A stretch of 64,000 nt of DNA from Desulfobacterales bacterium. GTDB taxonomy: Bacteria > Desulfobacterota > Desulfobacteria > Desulfobacterales > JAIPEE01. The translations under genes and the position numbers were made by a program. Numbering within the stretch: the stretch's first letter is position 1; each line of letters begins with the position of its first letter. The notes beneath the pieces were generated by a model. The model was given only the letters and a program-made list of their open reading frames with translations. It did not search any database and was not told the DNA's origin. Below, in pieces: positions 22,576 through 32,171 of this stretch. The stretch spans positions 62,001-126,000 of the forward strand of contig JAIPEE010000004.1 of the NCBI GenBank assembly GCA_021737275.1, written 5' to 3'.

Positions 22576-24342
22576 TTACCGGGCCATATCCCGGATCTTT
22601 TCTAATATATCTTCTGCTGAAATCGGCAGACCGGTGACCATATTCAGCCGTTCAATGCTGCGACTCAGATGAGGGGATAAAACATTTGCAAACTGCCCGG
22701 TATAGTTCAGCTCGGGCACAAGAATCCGGCTGCAGGCTTCGCTGAATTTTTTAATTTCTTTTACCGGAAAAGGAGAAAGTATTACCGTGCTCATAAATGC
22801 AACATTGATGCCTTCTTTCCGTGCATTCAGAACGGCCTCATGGGCCGATCCGGCTGTTGATCCCCAGGCAATAACACCGATATCCACATTCTTTTTAGGG
22901 CCGACCCACCTTGGTTTTGGCGCTTCACTGAGTGCACCCTGGATTTTATTAAATCGCTTTTCAGTCATGGCCGGATGTGTATTTCTGTCATAACGGGGGT
23001 GGCCGTGTTCGCTATGTTCAAGGCCGGTTGAGATACACATGCCGCCGGGTGTACCCGGAATCGCTCTTGGAGAGATACCATTTTTTGTAAGTTTATAGCG
23101 CTTGTAATCCTTTAAAGCAGTTTTAGTCGGCGCAACATTAGAGTTCAACTGGTTGGCTTTTGGCGGAACAGGTGTGGTGATGTTCCTGATGCTGTTGGAA
23201 AGAAAAAAATCCAGCAGGATAATGACCAGCGTCTGATATTTTTCAGCAAGATAAAATGCCAGTGTTGTACAGGTATAACATTCATTCACGCTGGTCGGTG
23301 CCAATACAATTCTTGGTGAGTCCCCGCTGCCGCCGAACAAGGCAATGTTGAGATCACTCTGTTCGTTCCGTGTCGGCAGGCCGGTACTGGGCCCGCCACG
23401 TTGAGAATTAACCAGTACGGCAGGCACCTCGGCCATGACCGCAAGGTTTGCCAGTTCGCTCATGAGGCAGAATCCAGGACCGGATGTGGCGGTCATGGCT
23501 CTTTTCCCGGCATATCCGGCACCGATAACATGGCCGATGGCTGATATTTCATCTTCGGTCTGAACCATAACACCGCCTTTTTTCGGCAGCTCCCTGCTCA
23601 CAATTTCCATAATTTTTGTTGCCGGTGTTATGGGATAACCGGCATAAAGATGAAGACCGCTATCGATGGCAGCCTGTGCCACAGCCTGATTACCATTGAT
23701 GATCGCTTTTTTTTCTTTGGACGGTTTTGGCTTGCTGTGTCCAAATGTGTAGCTGTCGACCTTGGTTACATGTTGTTGGGCCCATGTGAAACCTTCGGCG
23801 AATGAATTGATATTACTGTCTATTACAACCTTATTTTTTTTGGCATATCTGGCATGAATAGCACTTTTCATCTGTTCGCCATCAATTCCAAAAATAGCAG
23901 CAAGAGCGCCGAGTGCAACCATATTTCTGCCCCGTGCACTACCGGATGCTTTCTGGGAAAGGTTTAACAGGGGTATTCCGTATGAAATCATGCCCGGTTC
24001 AATCCACCCGGCAATGCTCTGATCTTCTTCGAGATAGTTCGGCGGTTTATTATCAAAAATAACAATACCCGTCTCTCTGAGTGTGTGGAGTTGTGATATG
24101 GCATGGGCATTATTCAACGCAATGAGAATGTCCGTATATTTACCCGGTGATAGCACCTTTTTGTTACTGATGCGGGAATGCGCCACACATTTTCCAAAAC
24201 CCCGGATTTCAGACGGGTATGAATCAAACGACATGATTTCAAAACCCTGGCTGCTCATAAAACGGCTCAGGATTTCTCCGGAAGAGATGGTACCGTCACC
24301 GGCACTGCCGCAAATTTCAATTACAATATCAACATCAGCCAT
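22576..24342 (-). CDS. korA: 2-oxoacid:ferredoxin oxidoreductase, fused gamma-alpha subunit
   Basis: Residues ~1-185 are the gamma domain (IEICGSAGDGTISSGEIL, a CoA-binding-side domain), and residues ~210-588 are the alpha domain with the TPP pyrimidine-binding core (GYPITPATKIME, TEDEISAIGHVIGAGYAGKRAMTATSGPGF). Together with the beta subunit encoded six codons downstream it oxidises a 2-oxoacid plus CoA to acyl-CoA, CO2 and reduced ferredoxin, or runs in reverse. No ferredoxin domain is fused here; the Fe-S partner is likely the flavin/iron-sulfur protein two genes upstream. Length and motifs are complete. Confidence 0.9.
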   Translation of the reverse strand: MADVDIVIEICGSAGDGTISSGEILSRFMSSQGFEIMSFDSYPSEIRGFGKCVAHSRISNKKVLSPGKYTDILIALNNAHAISQLHTLRETGIVIFDNKPPNYLEEDQSIAGWIEPGMISYGIPLLNLSQKASGSARGRNMVALGALAAIFGIDGEQMKSAIHARYAKKNKVVIDSNINSFAEGFTWAQQHVTKVDSYTFGHSKPKPSKEKKAIINGNQAVAQAAIDSGLHLYAGYPITPATKIMEIVSRELPKKGGVMVQTEDEISAIGHVIGAGYAGKRAMTATSGPGFCLMSELANLAVMAEVPAVLVNSQRGGPSTGLPTRNEQSDLNIALFGGSGDSPRIVLAPTSVNECYTCTTLAFYLAEKYQTLVIILLDFFLSNSIRNITTPVPPKANQLNSNVAPTKTALKDYKRYKLTKNGISPRAIPGTPGGMCISTGLEHSEHGHPRYDRNTHPAMTEKRFNKIQGALSEAPKPRWVGPKKNVDIGVIAWGSTAGSAHEAVLNARKEGINVAFMSTVILSPFPVKEIKKFSEACSRILVPELNYTGQFANVLSPHLSRSIERLNMVTGLPISAEDILEKIRDMAR

Positions 24343-24375
24343 TATATATCCTTATTAATCCCATATTAATAAAAT

Positions 24376-25395
24376 CTAGAAATGATCCCACCAGGATGTC
24401 TGAATTTTGATGCCCACCACATCCCGAATACTTTTAGGCAGGGGTTTAACCACCTTGCTGCTGCCCAGAAGATTCATGGCGGCAATTTTACCCTGCAACC
24501 CGGCATTGCTCCATCCGATTGAAATCCAGTAATCTTTCAGCTTTGGGTCATAAATCTGGGCACAGTCCCCGCAGGCATAAATATCCTTATAATTTGTCTG
24601 CATGAACTCATTAACCAGGACACCGCGTTCAGTATCAATACCGCTACCGATGATATAGCCGATATTAGGAACAAGCCCCAAGAAACAGCATACCAGATCA
24701 GATTTAAACGTCCGTCCCGATGCCGTCTTGAGCGTATATAAATTCCCTTTTTCAGTTAAGGTCTCAACCGTATCATCCGCATAAGCTTCAATATTCTTTT
24801 TTTTCATATTGGCGCAGATTTTGGCCGACATGTTCCCGGTTAACTCGACAGGCCAGAAGCATTTGCTGTAAAAAATAAAAAATATCTTCTTTTTCATTGT
24901 CCTGAGCGCCTTCACCAGCTCAAAGCTGATCAGATCTCCACCCAGAATAGTGATGGTTTTGGCTTTTTGAATCTCCGGCATGAGCTTGATGGCATTGTTA
25001 TAACCGGTCATGAAACGCAAATGCTTTTCAAAACTGGTCAGAGACGGAAGAATTCTTGGTGAACCACCGGTGGCAATAACCAGTTTGGTATAACCCACCT
25101 TTTCCATATGTCTGAGGTAGAGAATCTTTTCTTCCGGATCAATACGATCTACACACTGCCCAAGGCGCAGGCGGATATTCTGCTCTTTGTAGACACTGTA
25201 TGGTCTGACTTTGAGATCATCTTCGCCGATATTTCCGGCAACAAACTGCGGGAGCTTGTGACGGTAAAAAAAGGAAAAGGCCTCGTCAGATATAATGGTA
25301 ACGCGGGCATCCTTATCATTGGCGCGAAATGCATCTGCGGCGCTATTGCCTGCAGGACCGTTTCCAATAATTACATAATGGTCTTTTTTGGGCAT
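24376..25395 (-). CDS. FAD-dependent NAD(P)-type oxidoreductase (pyridine nucleotide-disulfide family)
   Basis: The 339-residue flavoprotein has the N-terminal FAD motif GNGPAGNSAA, a second dinucleotide motif GGDLISFELVKAL near residue 155, and the C-terminal FAD motif YACGDCAQIYD. It lacks the redox-active CxxxxC disulfide of reductases such as lipoamide dehydrogenase and resembles NADH:rubredoxin/ferredoxin reductase-like proteins. The ATG shares its A with the stop of the preceding gene (TAATG), so the two are tightly coupled. In the operon it probably passes electrons between the 2-oxoacid oxidoreductase, the Fe-S protein and a pyridine nucleotide. Confidence 0.85.
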   Translation of the reverse strand: MPKKDHYVIIGNGPAGNSAADAFRANDKDARVTIISDEAFSFFYRHKLPQFVAGNIGEDDLKVRPYSVYKEQNIRLRLGQCVDRIDPEEKILYLRHMEKVGYTKLVIATGGSPRILPSLTSFEKHLRFMTGYNNAIKLMPEIQKAKTITILGGDLISFELVKALRTMKKKIFFIFYSKCFWPVELTGNMSAKICANMKKKNIEAYADDTVETLTEKGNLYTLKTASGRTFKSDLVCCFLGLVPNIGYIIGSGIDTERGVLVNEFMQTNYKDIYACGDCAQIYDPKLKDYWISIGWSNAGLQGKIAAMNLLGSSKVVKPLPKSIRDVVGIKIQTSWWDHF

Positions 25396-27185
25396 TATGC
25401 CTCCAGATCCTGTTCAATTAGTTCAACCTTGGTGACACTGATACAATCCATGGGACAGGCTTCAACACATTTGCCGCAACGGATACAACGCTTGTTGTCA
25501 ATGGCAATAGCCACAACATTGCGCCAATTTGTAGTTTCTTCATAGTCGCCATAGGAACCGTCTTTTTTAACTTCCACATCCCTGATCAGCTTTATGCAGT
25601 CGCGGGGAGCAACGTCGATACAGGCTGAACAATATATACAACGATCAACATCTATTTCGAATTTGAGATTACACAGATAGCAGCGTTTCGCCTCTTTAAA
25701 TGCGGATTCATGATCATAACCGAGCTCCACCTCATTGGTTATCTTTTTAAACCGGCTGTTTCTATCCAGTACCGGGAGCTTGACCTGGGGAATGAAATCA
25801 TCACTCCGCTTTCTATCTGAAGGTGCTGATGCCTCAAAACGAACAATCCGCTTTTTTCTTTTGCGCCTGATAAGAAATTCATCAACCTCCTGGGCTGCCT
25901 GCCGTCCATTGGCAACGGCATTTATGACATCTGTTGCACCGGTCACACAGTCTCCTGCAGCGTAAAGCTTCTTTACGCTGGTCCGGTATGAATCACTTGA
26001 AGTCCAGATACGATGCCCATCCAATTTGATTTTGGTATCTATAAAACCGGTTTCCGGATATTGGCCAATGGCGATGATGACGGAATCAACCGGAATGGTA
26101 AATTCAGAATTTTCAATGGGTACCGCTTTTCTGAATGGCGGCTCGGGTGTATAGATAAGCCGGGTTCTTTCCATCGTCATTGATTTCACCCGACCGTTTT
26201 TTCCGGTAATGCGAACCGGCCTGACAAGGCCGTAGATTCTGATTTTTTCAAATTTTGCTTCATTCTTTTCATGCTCATCAATACGCATATTCTCTTCGGT
26301 TCTTCTGAGATTTACAGAAACCTTTGAGGCACCAAGGCGTATGGCCATCCGGGAACAATCTATGGCCGTAAAACCGCCGCCGATAACGGCAACCTCTTTG
26401 CCGACCTTAGGCCGTTCTCCATTATTGACCCGCATCATGAAATCAAGGCCACTGTATACACCATCAAGATCTTCACCCGGCAGGTTTGCTGAAAAGGCAT
26501 TCATGCAGCCGGTAGCTGTAATGACGGCATCATAATCTTTTAAAAGTGATTTCAGAGAAGTGCGTTTTCCTATTTCAACACCCAGCTCAAGATCAACACC
26601 CAGCCGGAGAATATTTTTTATTTCCAGATCAAGAATATCCCTTGGTAATCTGAATTCCGGAATGCCATGCATCAACATGCCGCCCGGTTGTTCCATAGCT
26701 TCAAAAACCGTCACCTTATGCCCAAGAGTCGCCAGTTCATGGGCAGATGCCAGACCGGCCGGACCGGCACCAACAACAGCAATCTTATATCCTGTAGGCG
26801 CATAAAGATTTTCCTTGATCCGGTGCCATGATGATTTCAGGTCGGCCGCACTTCTTTTAAGGTGGCAGATATTAACAGGTTCGCCAAGGTCGGCTTCTCC
26901 GTGGCGACACCTTTTTTCACATGGTCGACTGCATATTCTGCCCAGTACGCCGGGAAAAATATTATACATACGGTTCAGTTCATATGACCGTCCAAACCGC
27001 TCCTCTGAAATACACCGGATATACCCCGGAATATTAGTAATCGCAGGGCATCCGTCCTGACATGGCACATTCTCAGCCATATAACCATAGTCTCTGGAAT
27101 CCTCGGAAAAACGAACCTCTTTAATGATTTTGATGGCCCGTGCATGACCCTGTTCCTTGTTGAAATAAAAATCTTTTTCCTTCAA
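25395..27185 (-). CDS. GltD-like NAD(P)/FAD oxidoreductase with extra ferredoxin domains
   Basis: The 596-residue protein has the N-terminal cysteine cluster of glutamate synthase small subunit-like enzymes (C42, C46, then C85, C89, C93, C107), followed by FAD (VVGAGPAGLASAHELA) and NAD(P) (AVIGGGFTAIDCSRMA) domains. The last ~70 residues hold two ferredoxin motifs. The second is complete (CIRCGKCVEACP). The first, CIYCSACIDVAP, has Ala where the fourth Cys is expected, although another Cys follows four residues later. As in NADP-linked 2-oxoacid oxidoreductases, it likely takes electrons from ferredoxin or the Kor enzyme to NAD(P). It is the first gene of the operon running to korB. Confidence 0.87.
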   Translation of the reverse strand: MKEKDFYFNKEQGHARAIKIIKEVRFSEDSRDYGYMAENVPCQDGCPAITNIPGYIRCISEERFGRSYELNRMYNIFPGVLGRICSRPCEKRCRHGEADLGEPVNICHLKRSAADLKSSWHRIKENLYAPTGYKIAVVGAGPAGLASAHELATLGHKVTVFEAMEQPGGMLMHGIPEFRLPRDILDLEIKNILRLGVDLELGVEIGKRTSLKSLLKDYDAVITATGCMNAFSANLPGEDLDGVYSGLDFMMRVNNGERPKVGKEVAVIGGGFTAIDCSRMAIRLGASKVSVNLRRTEENMRIDEHEKNEAKFEKIRIYGLVRPVRITGKNGRVKSMTMERTRLIYTPEPPFRKAVPIENSEFTIPVDSVIIAIGQYPETGFIDTKIKLDGHRIWTSSDSYRTSVKKLYAAGDCVTGATDVINAVANGRQAAQEVDEFLIRRKRKKRIVRFEASAPSDRKRSDDFIPQVKLPVLDRNSRFKKITNEVELGYDHESAFKEAKRCYLCNLKFEIDVDRCIYCSACIDVAPRDCIKLIRDVEVKKDGSYGDYEETTNWRNVVAIAIDNKRCIRCGKCVEACPMDCISVTKVELIEQDLEA

Positions 27186-27513
27186 AATACACCTCGAAAT
27201 CGGAAGATATTTGTTAAAATTGCATGTTCAAGGTTAGTTTTTTTGTGGGTTTAATTCTAAATGAAGCTCATTGGTTGATATGATACATATAATGTTAAAG
27301 CCATTTATTCAACGACAAAAAAATATACATTTATAATATCATAAACTGAAATAATCTGTCAATTTTGCCTGATATATAAAATTATTTCAAGGATATTTCC
27401 CATTGACCGAAAAAGGTGTACATGCTAATCCCCAAAACTGGCTTGAAACTGAAAATTATAACCCTATAACCCGGAAAAATTTTTAACATCAAGCAGGAAT
27501 TTGGTCAGGTTTT
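27186..27513. other. AT-rich divergent promoter region
   Basis: About 330 bases lie between the 2-oxoacid oxidoreductase operon and the divergent PiT transporter gene. The sequence is AT-rich throughout. A CTGAAATAATCTGTCA segment at 27346-27361 recalls half of a Pho box, but the spacing of the two CTG elements is one base short. No other structure is evident. Confidence 0.4.
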
Positions 27514-28740
27514 ATGACTGTTGAATATACAATTCTGATTATCGGTTATATCTTTGGATTCTACATGGCCTGGAACATCGGTGCGAACGATGTTGCCAAT
27601 TCCATGGCCTCCAGTGTCGGTGCAAAAGCAATTACCATCCGCCAGGCTGTTTTCATTGCCGGTATTCTTAACCTGGTCGGTGCTATTTTTATCGGCTCCA
27701 ATGTAACCGAAACCATCCGCAAGGGCATTGTCTCCACTGAGGTGATGAGCGACCCTCACATCGCATTGATCGGCGCTCTTTCCGCCCTGCTTTCTGCCGC
27801 TTTATGGGTCAGTTTTGCCACCTGGAAAGCTTTGCCTGTCTCTACAACACACTCCATTGTCGGCTCAATGGTCGGCTATGGTATTATGGCGGGCGGGTTT
27901 TCAGTTATTAAATGGGGGAAATTGCTTCAAGTCGTATTGAGCTGGATTGTCTCACCGGTTTTCAGCATTATTATCGCATTTATATTATTCAGAATAATTG
28001 CAAAGACCATTATCTCCCGCAAAGATCACTTTATTCGGGCCTTGAAATACTCCCCTGTTTTTATCGGGACGACCGGTTTTATTGTTATCCTTTCCTTTCT
28101 GTTTAAAACACCGCTTGGTAAAAAGCTTAATGTGGATATGTCTACGGCACTGATAATGTCTTTTTTATTGGCAGCCATTCTGGGATTTACAGGCAAACTG
28201 CTGCTTCGAAAGTTTATAAAGAAAAAAAGAGCCGGGGCAGAAGATGTTTTCAAATTTATCCAGGTCGGTACCGCCTGCTATGTTGCGCTTGCACAGGGGG
28301 CAAATGATGTCGCAAATGCCATCGGACCGCTGGCTGTAATCTATTTTCTAGTTAAAACAGGCAGCCTGCAGGCCGCCAGTGTTCCTGTACCAATATTTCT
28401 TCTCTTGTTTGGCGGTCTTGGCATTGCTATCGGTATCTTCATGGCAGGGCATCGTGTTATGGATACAATCGGCACAAAAATAACAACGTTGACAAATACA
28501 CGCGGTTTTTCCGTTGAGTTTGCAGCGGCAACTACGGTTCTGGTTGCCTCCAAGATGGGGCTGCCTGTCTCCACCACACATGCAGCGGTTGGCGGTGTGC
28601 TTGGTGTGGGGCTTGCAAGGGGTATTGCCGCAGTTAACTTTGGCATCGTTTTTAAAATTATGATATACTGGGTTTTAACTGTACCCGCCGCAGCACTGAC
28701 CAGTATGGTAATATTTAAAATACTCAATCTATTCCTGTAA
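27514..28740 (+). CDS. pit: PiT-family inorganic phosphate transporter
   Basis: The 408-residue membrane protein carries the PiT signature twice, GANDVANSMASSVG near the N-terminus and GANDVANAIGPLA in the second half, each followed by a segment with VSTTH (LPVSTTHS and LPVSTTHA). About ten membrane segments with a central cytoplasmic loop are predictable. It takes up phosphate, probably as a metal-phosphate complex with a cation. The next gene, a DUF47 protein, starts 11 bases later on the same strand; this pairing is typical for PiT transporters. Confidence 0.94.
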   Translation: MTVEYTILIIGYIFGFYMAWNIGANDVANSMASSVGAKAITIRQAVFIAGILNLVGAIFIGSNVTETIRKGIVSTEVMSDPHIALIGALSALLSAALWVSFATWKALPVSTTHSIVGSMVGYGIMAGGFSVIKWGKLLQVVLSWIVSPVFSIIIAFILFRIIAKTIISRKDHFIRALKYSPVFIGTTGFIVILSFLFKTPLGKKLNVDMSTALIMSFLLAAILGFTGKLLLRKFIKKKRAGAEDVFKFIQVGTACYVALAQGANDVANAIGPLAVIYFLVKTGSLQAASVPVPIFLLLFGGLGIAIGIFMAGHRVMDTIGTKITTLTNTRGFSVEFAAATTVLVASKMGLPVSTTHAAVGGVLGVGLARGIAAVNFGIVFKIMIYWVLTVPAAALTSMVIFKILNLFL

Positions 28741-28751
28741 AGGAGACCATT

Positions 28752-29420
28752 ATGCGGATACCAGTACTATCAATGTTTATGGCATCACCTCTTGATGGAC
28801 TTAAAGAACATATAGAAAAAGTTCAGGAAGGTTCATTTGTATTTCAACAGGCTTTTGAGTGCTTTATTTCAAAAAACTGTACCAGTTTTGAAGAGTTTCG
28901 AAAAGAAGTACGTACGATTGAACAGGAAGCTGATTCCATCAAACGACGAATCAGAAGCGGTTTGCCTAAGGGAACCATGCTGCCTGTAGACAAGTTCCAG
29001 TTGTTCAGATATCTCAGGGAGCAGGATAAAATTATTGATTCTTTTGAAAATTCACTGGACTGGATTTCATATCGCAGCGAGCAGGGTATACCGGATGAAA
29101 TTGAAAAGGATCTTATTTTACTGGTTGATGCCGTTATCGACCCTGTAGAAGAGCTTGGCCAGATGATTATTGAGGCACAGAAATATTTTAAATATTTTTC
29201 AAGCAAACACCGTAACCGGGTCAAGAAAATCATTACAATCGTTCGGGATCAGGAATATCTGGCTGACCGGCAAGAGGATGCACTTAAGCGAAAAATATTC
29301 CACATGTCCCAGGATCCGGTAGGAATTTTTCATCATATCAAGCTTGTTGAGCTCATTGGAGGTATTGCAGATCATACTGAAAATGCATGTGATATGATGA
29401 GAGCGATGATTGCGAGATAA
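28752..29420 (+). CDS. DUF47 (YkaA/PhoU-like) protein, PiT partner
   Basis: The 222-residue all-helical protein belongs to the DUF47 family, which is distantly related to PhoU. It is rich in long amphipathic helices with conserved acidic residues, for example EFRKEVRTIEQEADSIKRRI and DRQEDALKRKIF. Members nearly always lie next to a pit gene and are thought to regulate or gate the transporter. Here it is in the pit operon, with AGGAG just after the pit stop as its ribosome site. A weak hairpin follows. Confidence 0.9.
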   Translation: MRIPVLSMFMASPLDGLKEHIEKVQEGSFVFQQAFECFISKNCTSFEEFRKEVRTIEQEADSIKRRIRSGLPKGTMLPVDKFQLFRYLREQDKIIDSFENSLDWISYRSEQGIPDEIEKDLILLVDAVIDPVEELGQMIIEAQKYFKYFSSKHRNRVKKIITIVRDQEYLADRQEDALKRKIFHMSQDPVGIFHHIKLVELIGGIADHTENACDMMRAMIAR

Positions 29421-29421
29421 T

Positions 29422-29454
29422 GTTTAGACGTGTTCTGATTCAAAACACTTAAAC
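29422..29454. terminator. Weak hairpin between converging genes
   Basis: GTTTA-GAC-GTGTT and its mirror AACAC-T-TAAAC form an interrupted ten-pair stem with a nine-base loop between the DUF47 gene and the converging AMMECR1 gene. It is AT-rich, with no clear T-run. Confidence 0.35.
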
Positions 29455-29466
29455 TGCGGACAATAA

Positions 29467-30045
29467 TTATTCAGCCACTGTTAATTCGCCAAAGTATTCC
29501 ACTTCATAAACGCTGACGTTTGTCTCTGTTGATTGCCAGCAATCCGTTCCCATACCGCCCTTTTTGCAGAGATTCACCAGAAAGTCTTTCGGATCAGACA
29601 GCTGTTTCCATACCTGGGGTAGAAATGTTGACCGCCTGTACCCCTGTGAAAGAATCACGCCATGAACATCCGGTTTAAGCTGCCGTAAAAGATCTTCCCC
29701 GTCAACAAACGCCAATGGTACAGGAACTGTGAGTACGCTTATTTCAATGTCAATTTCGCCAAGTTCATCTATTGAAAGCTGCGGAAACCTGGGATCACTG
29801 AATGCCGCCTTAATAGCATTTTCTTCAACACCTTTAAAGAGAGAATCTACAGGCTCAATGGTACCAATACACCCCCTGAGCATTCCTGATTTATGAAGTG
29901 TAACAAAACAACCTCTCTCTTCAGTAAGCGCAGGGGAAAGGTTCTCCGGCTGCATGGCCGCTTCACTTTTTATTAGTGATGCTGTAATTACAGATCGGGC
30001 AAGAACAAGCAGATCTTTTTTTTCTTTTTCAGTCAGGCCGGCCAT
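29467..30045 (-). CDS. AMMECR1-domain protein (AmmeMemoRadiSam system protein A type)
   Basis: The ~190-residue protein is an AMMECR1 domain. The signature LRGCIG is present, preceded by ERGCFVTLHKSG and followed by SDPRFPQLSIDELGEIDIEISVLT. In bacteria this domain usually accompanies a Memo-family protein and a radical SAM enzyme, and its biochemical role is not settled. Neither partner is adjacent here; the radical SAM gene at 342 is far away and of a different type. The ATG at 30045 is chosen because AGGAG lies five bases upstream; longer frames run into the preceding small gene. Confidence 0.85.
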   Translation of the reverse strand: MAGLTEKEKKDLLVLARSVITASLIKSEAAMQPENLSPALTEERGCFVTLHKSGMLRGCIGTIEPVDSLFKGVEENAIKAAFSDPRFPQLSIDELGEIDIEISVLTVPVPLAFVDGEDLLRQLKPDVHGVILSQGYRRSTFLPQVWKQLSDPKDFLVNLCKKGGMGTDCWQSTETNVSVYEVEYFGELTVAE

Positions 30046-30068
30046 ATGACTCCTCATTGAACAGTTAA

Positions 30069-30320
30069 TTATGATTTGTCTTTCAAAAATGCAGCCCAGA
30101 TATAAACACCAAACGCAAGCCATGACAGCAGACAGATGAAATAGGCAGACCAGTTGATGGTCCTTTTGGCCATGCCGGTCTTTTCATCAACCACAGAGAC
30201 CTTGGTCCTGCACATATGACATCGTAATGCCCCAAGTTCCAGTTGGGTCAAACATTCCGGGCATTTTTTTGTGGCATGGATACGAGGCGGAACAGAAGCC
30301 GCATAATCTATATCATCCAT
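30069..30320 (-). CDS. Small zinc-ribbon membrane protein
   Basis: The 83-residue protein has an N-terminal zinc ribbon (CPEC and CHMC, 14 residues apart between the pairs), then a basic linker and one C-terminal membrane helix (WSAYFICLLSWLAFGVYIWA). It looks like a tail-anchored zinc-ribbon protein of unknown role. It is followed 23 bases later by the AMMECR1 gene on the same strand, so the two may be cotranscribed. No specific function can be assigned. Confidence 0.7.
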   Translation of the reverse strand: MDDIDYAASVPPRIHATKKCPECLTQLELGALRCHMCRTKVSVVDEKTGMAKRTINWSAYFICLLSWLAFGVYIWAAFLKDKS

Positions 30321-30415
30321 AATTGCTCCTGATAAAATTTATTTAATTAATAATCTATAATGAATTTTGTTTTGAAATCAAGCATTAAGCGAATATGATT
30401 CAAAAACCGATCGGT

Positions 30416-32119
30416 TTATCTGGCGCTCATCAACATCTCCCTGGCATGCTCAAGGGTTGTTGACGTAATCGTGGCACCACCCAGCATTCTGGCAATCTCT
30501 TCAATTCTCTCTTTTTCATCAACCGGCTCAATGGACGTGTATGTCCGGCCGTCTGCTACACTTTTTGATATCCTGAAATGGTGATCTGCAAACTTGGCAA
30601 TCTGTGGCAGATGGGTGATACAAATAATCTGATGATACCCGGATAGTGCTGAAAGCTTGACGCCGACCATTTCAGCAACATCACCACCGATACCGGCATC
30701 AACTTCATCAAAGATCATAGTTGAAACAGAGCCCGTCTCAGCAAGAATGGCCATAAGCGAAAGTACTACCCTGGAAAGCTCTCCGCCGGATGCAATAGCG
30801 GAAAGCGGTTTCAGATCTTCTCCTACATTGGGTGCAATCTGAAAGCAAGCATGGTCTATTCCGGAATCATTGACAACCATACCATCAACTACAAATGCAC
30901 TGTCTGTTTTTTTTTCCGCATAAACCGCCTGAAGAGATACCTCAAACCGGGTTTTGGCCATTTTTAAGGATGAAAGCTCATCTTCAACCTTTTTAGCCAG
31001 CTGCTTTGCAGCTTTTTTTCTTTTTGCAGAGAGCGCTTTTACAAGATCGGAAAGCGCTTTATGCTGTTGTTTAATACCTGCTTCAGTTTCAGCAATCTCA
31101 TCAGCAATATTTTCTACACCTGAAAGTTCCTGCTCTATTTCAGATAACCGATCCAGCACAGCTTCAAGCGTGCCGCCATATTTACGCTTCAATCGTCGAA
31201 GTGTATCAATACGGCTTTCAAGATCTTCAATCCTGTTGGTATCAAAAGAAATTGAACTCTGATAAGTCCTGAGCTGATCATTAATATCTTCCACCTGAAA
31301 AACTAACTCGGCAACTTTTTCTGAAAGGGGAACAATCTTTTCATCAATGCGACCTGCTTTTTCAAGCTCCTTTTTAACCGTCATCAGGCGTTCAAATGCC
31401 GCACCCGGCGCATTATACACTTCCTGAATACATCCGCCCGTCACTTTATAGAGTGTTTCGCCATGTTTCAGCTTAGCCAGCTCCTGCTCTATATCAGCAT
31501 CCTCTCCGGGTTTAATGGCTGCCGTCATAATTTCATTCTGCTGGAACCTGAGAAAATCAAGATGTTCCTCCTGCCGATCCTTGATGGCAATAAGTTTTTT
31601 AAGCTTTTCAACAAGGGGCACCATTTCCTGAAAGCATGAAAAAACCTTGCTTCGAAGCGGCATCAAGCTGCCATACCGATCAAGTATTAACAGATGCTGC
31701 TCTTCCTTCAGAAGCCCCTGATGCGCATGCTGGCCGGAAATACTGGCAAGGCTTTCAGTAATCTCATTGAGAATCTGCATGGTGGCAAGGCAGCCATTGA
31801 TAAAAATCTTATGTCGATCCTTTTTGGAAATAAGCCTTCTTATTAAAAGCCCCTCATCACTATTATAGCCATGTATCTTGAGTTTTTTGGAAACAGGGCT
31901 TTCAGAAGAAATATCAAACAGAGCCTCAAGTTCAGCCATATCTGCTCCGGTACGAATTAGCTTAGGGGTGGCACGGTTGCCTAAAAGCAGATTAACGGCA
32001 TTTATGATAATGGATTTTCCTGCCCCGGTTTCACCACTCAAAACGGTAAGACCATCTGAAAAACAGATATTAAGATCATCGATGATGGCAAAATTTTTTA
32101 TAGAAAGTTCCTGGAGCAT
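30416..32119 (-). CDS. recN: DNA repair protein RecN
   Basis: The 567-residue SMC-like ATPase has Walker A (GETGAGKSIIINAVNLLLG), two long coiled-coil arms around a short hinge (~residues 160-370), the ABC signature ASGGELSRVVLSLM and Walker B IFDEVDAGIGGDVAEMVG. It acts early in double-strand break repair. The length equals that of E. coli RecN. The last residues end just before the zinc-ribbon gene on the same strand, 95 bases away. No LexA-type operator is clear upstream. Confidence 0.96.
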   Translation of the reverse strand: MLQELSIKNFAIIDDLNICFSDGLTVLSGETGAGKSIIINAVNLLLGNRATPKLIRTGADMAELEALFDISSESPVSKKLKIHGYNSDEGLLIRRLISKKDRHKIFINGCLATMQILNEITESLASISGQHAHQGLLKEEQHLLILDRYGSLMPLRSKVFSCFQEMVPLVEKLKKLIAIKDRQEEHLDFLRFQQNEIMTAAIKPGEDADIEQELAKLKHGETLYKVTGGCIQEVYNAPGAAFERLMTVKKELEKAGRIDEKIVPLSEKVAELVFQVEDINDQLRTYQSSISFDTNRIEDLESRIDTLRRLKRKYGGTLEAVLDRLSEIEQELSGVENIADEIAETEAGIKQQHKALSDLVKALSAKRKKAAKQLAKKVEDELSSLKMAKTRFEVSLQAVYAEKKTDSAFVVDGMVVNDSGIDHACFQIAPNVGEDLKPLSAIASGGELSRVVLSLMAILAETGSVSTMIFDEVDAGIGGDVAEMVGVKLSALSGYHQIICITHLPQIAKFADHHFRISKSVADGRTYTSIEPVDEKERIEEIARMLGGATITSTTLEHAREMLMSAR

Positions 32120-32171
32120 AATGTCTGACAGATATTATAATAACAAAACCGGGTTTATTCAATTTTAATGG

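Noticed and set aside
27346-27361. Pho box before the PiT gene
   Set aside because: The second CTG is ten bases after the first instead of eleven, and the first half is CTGAAAT, so the match is too weak.
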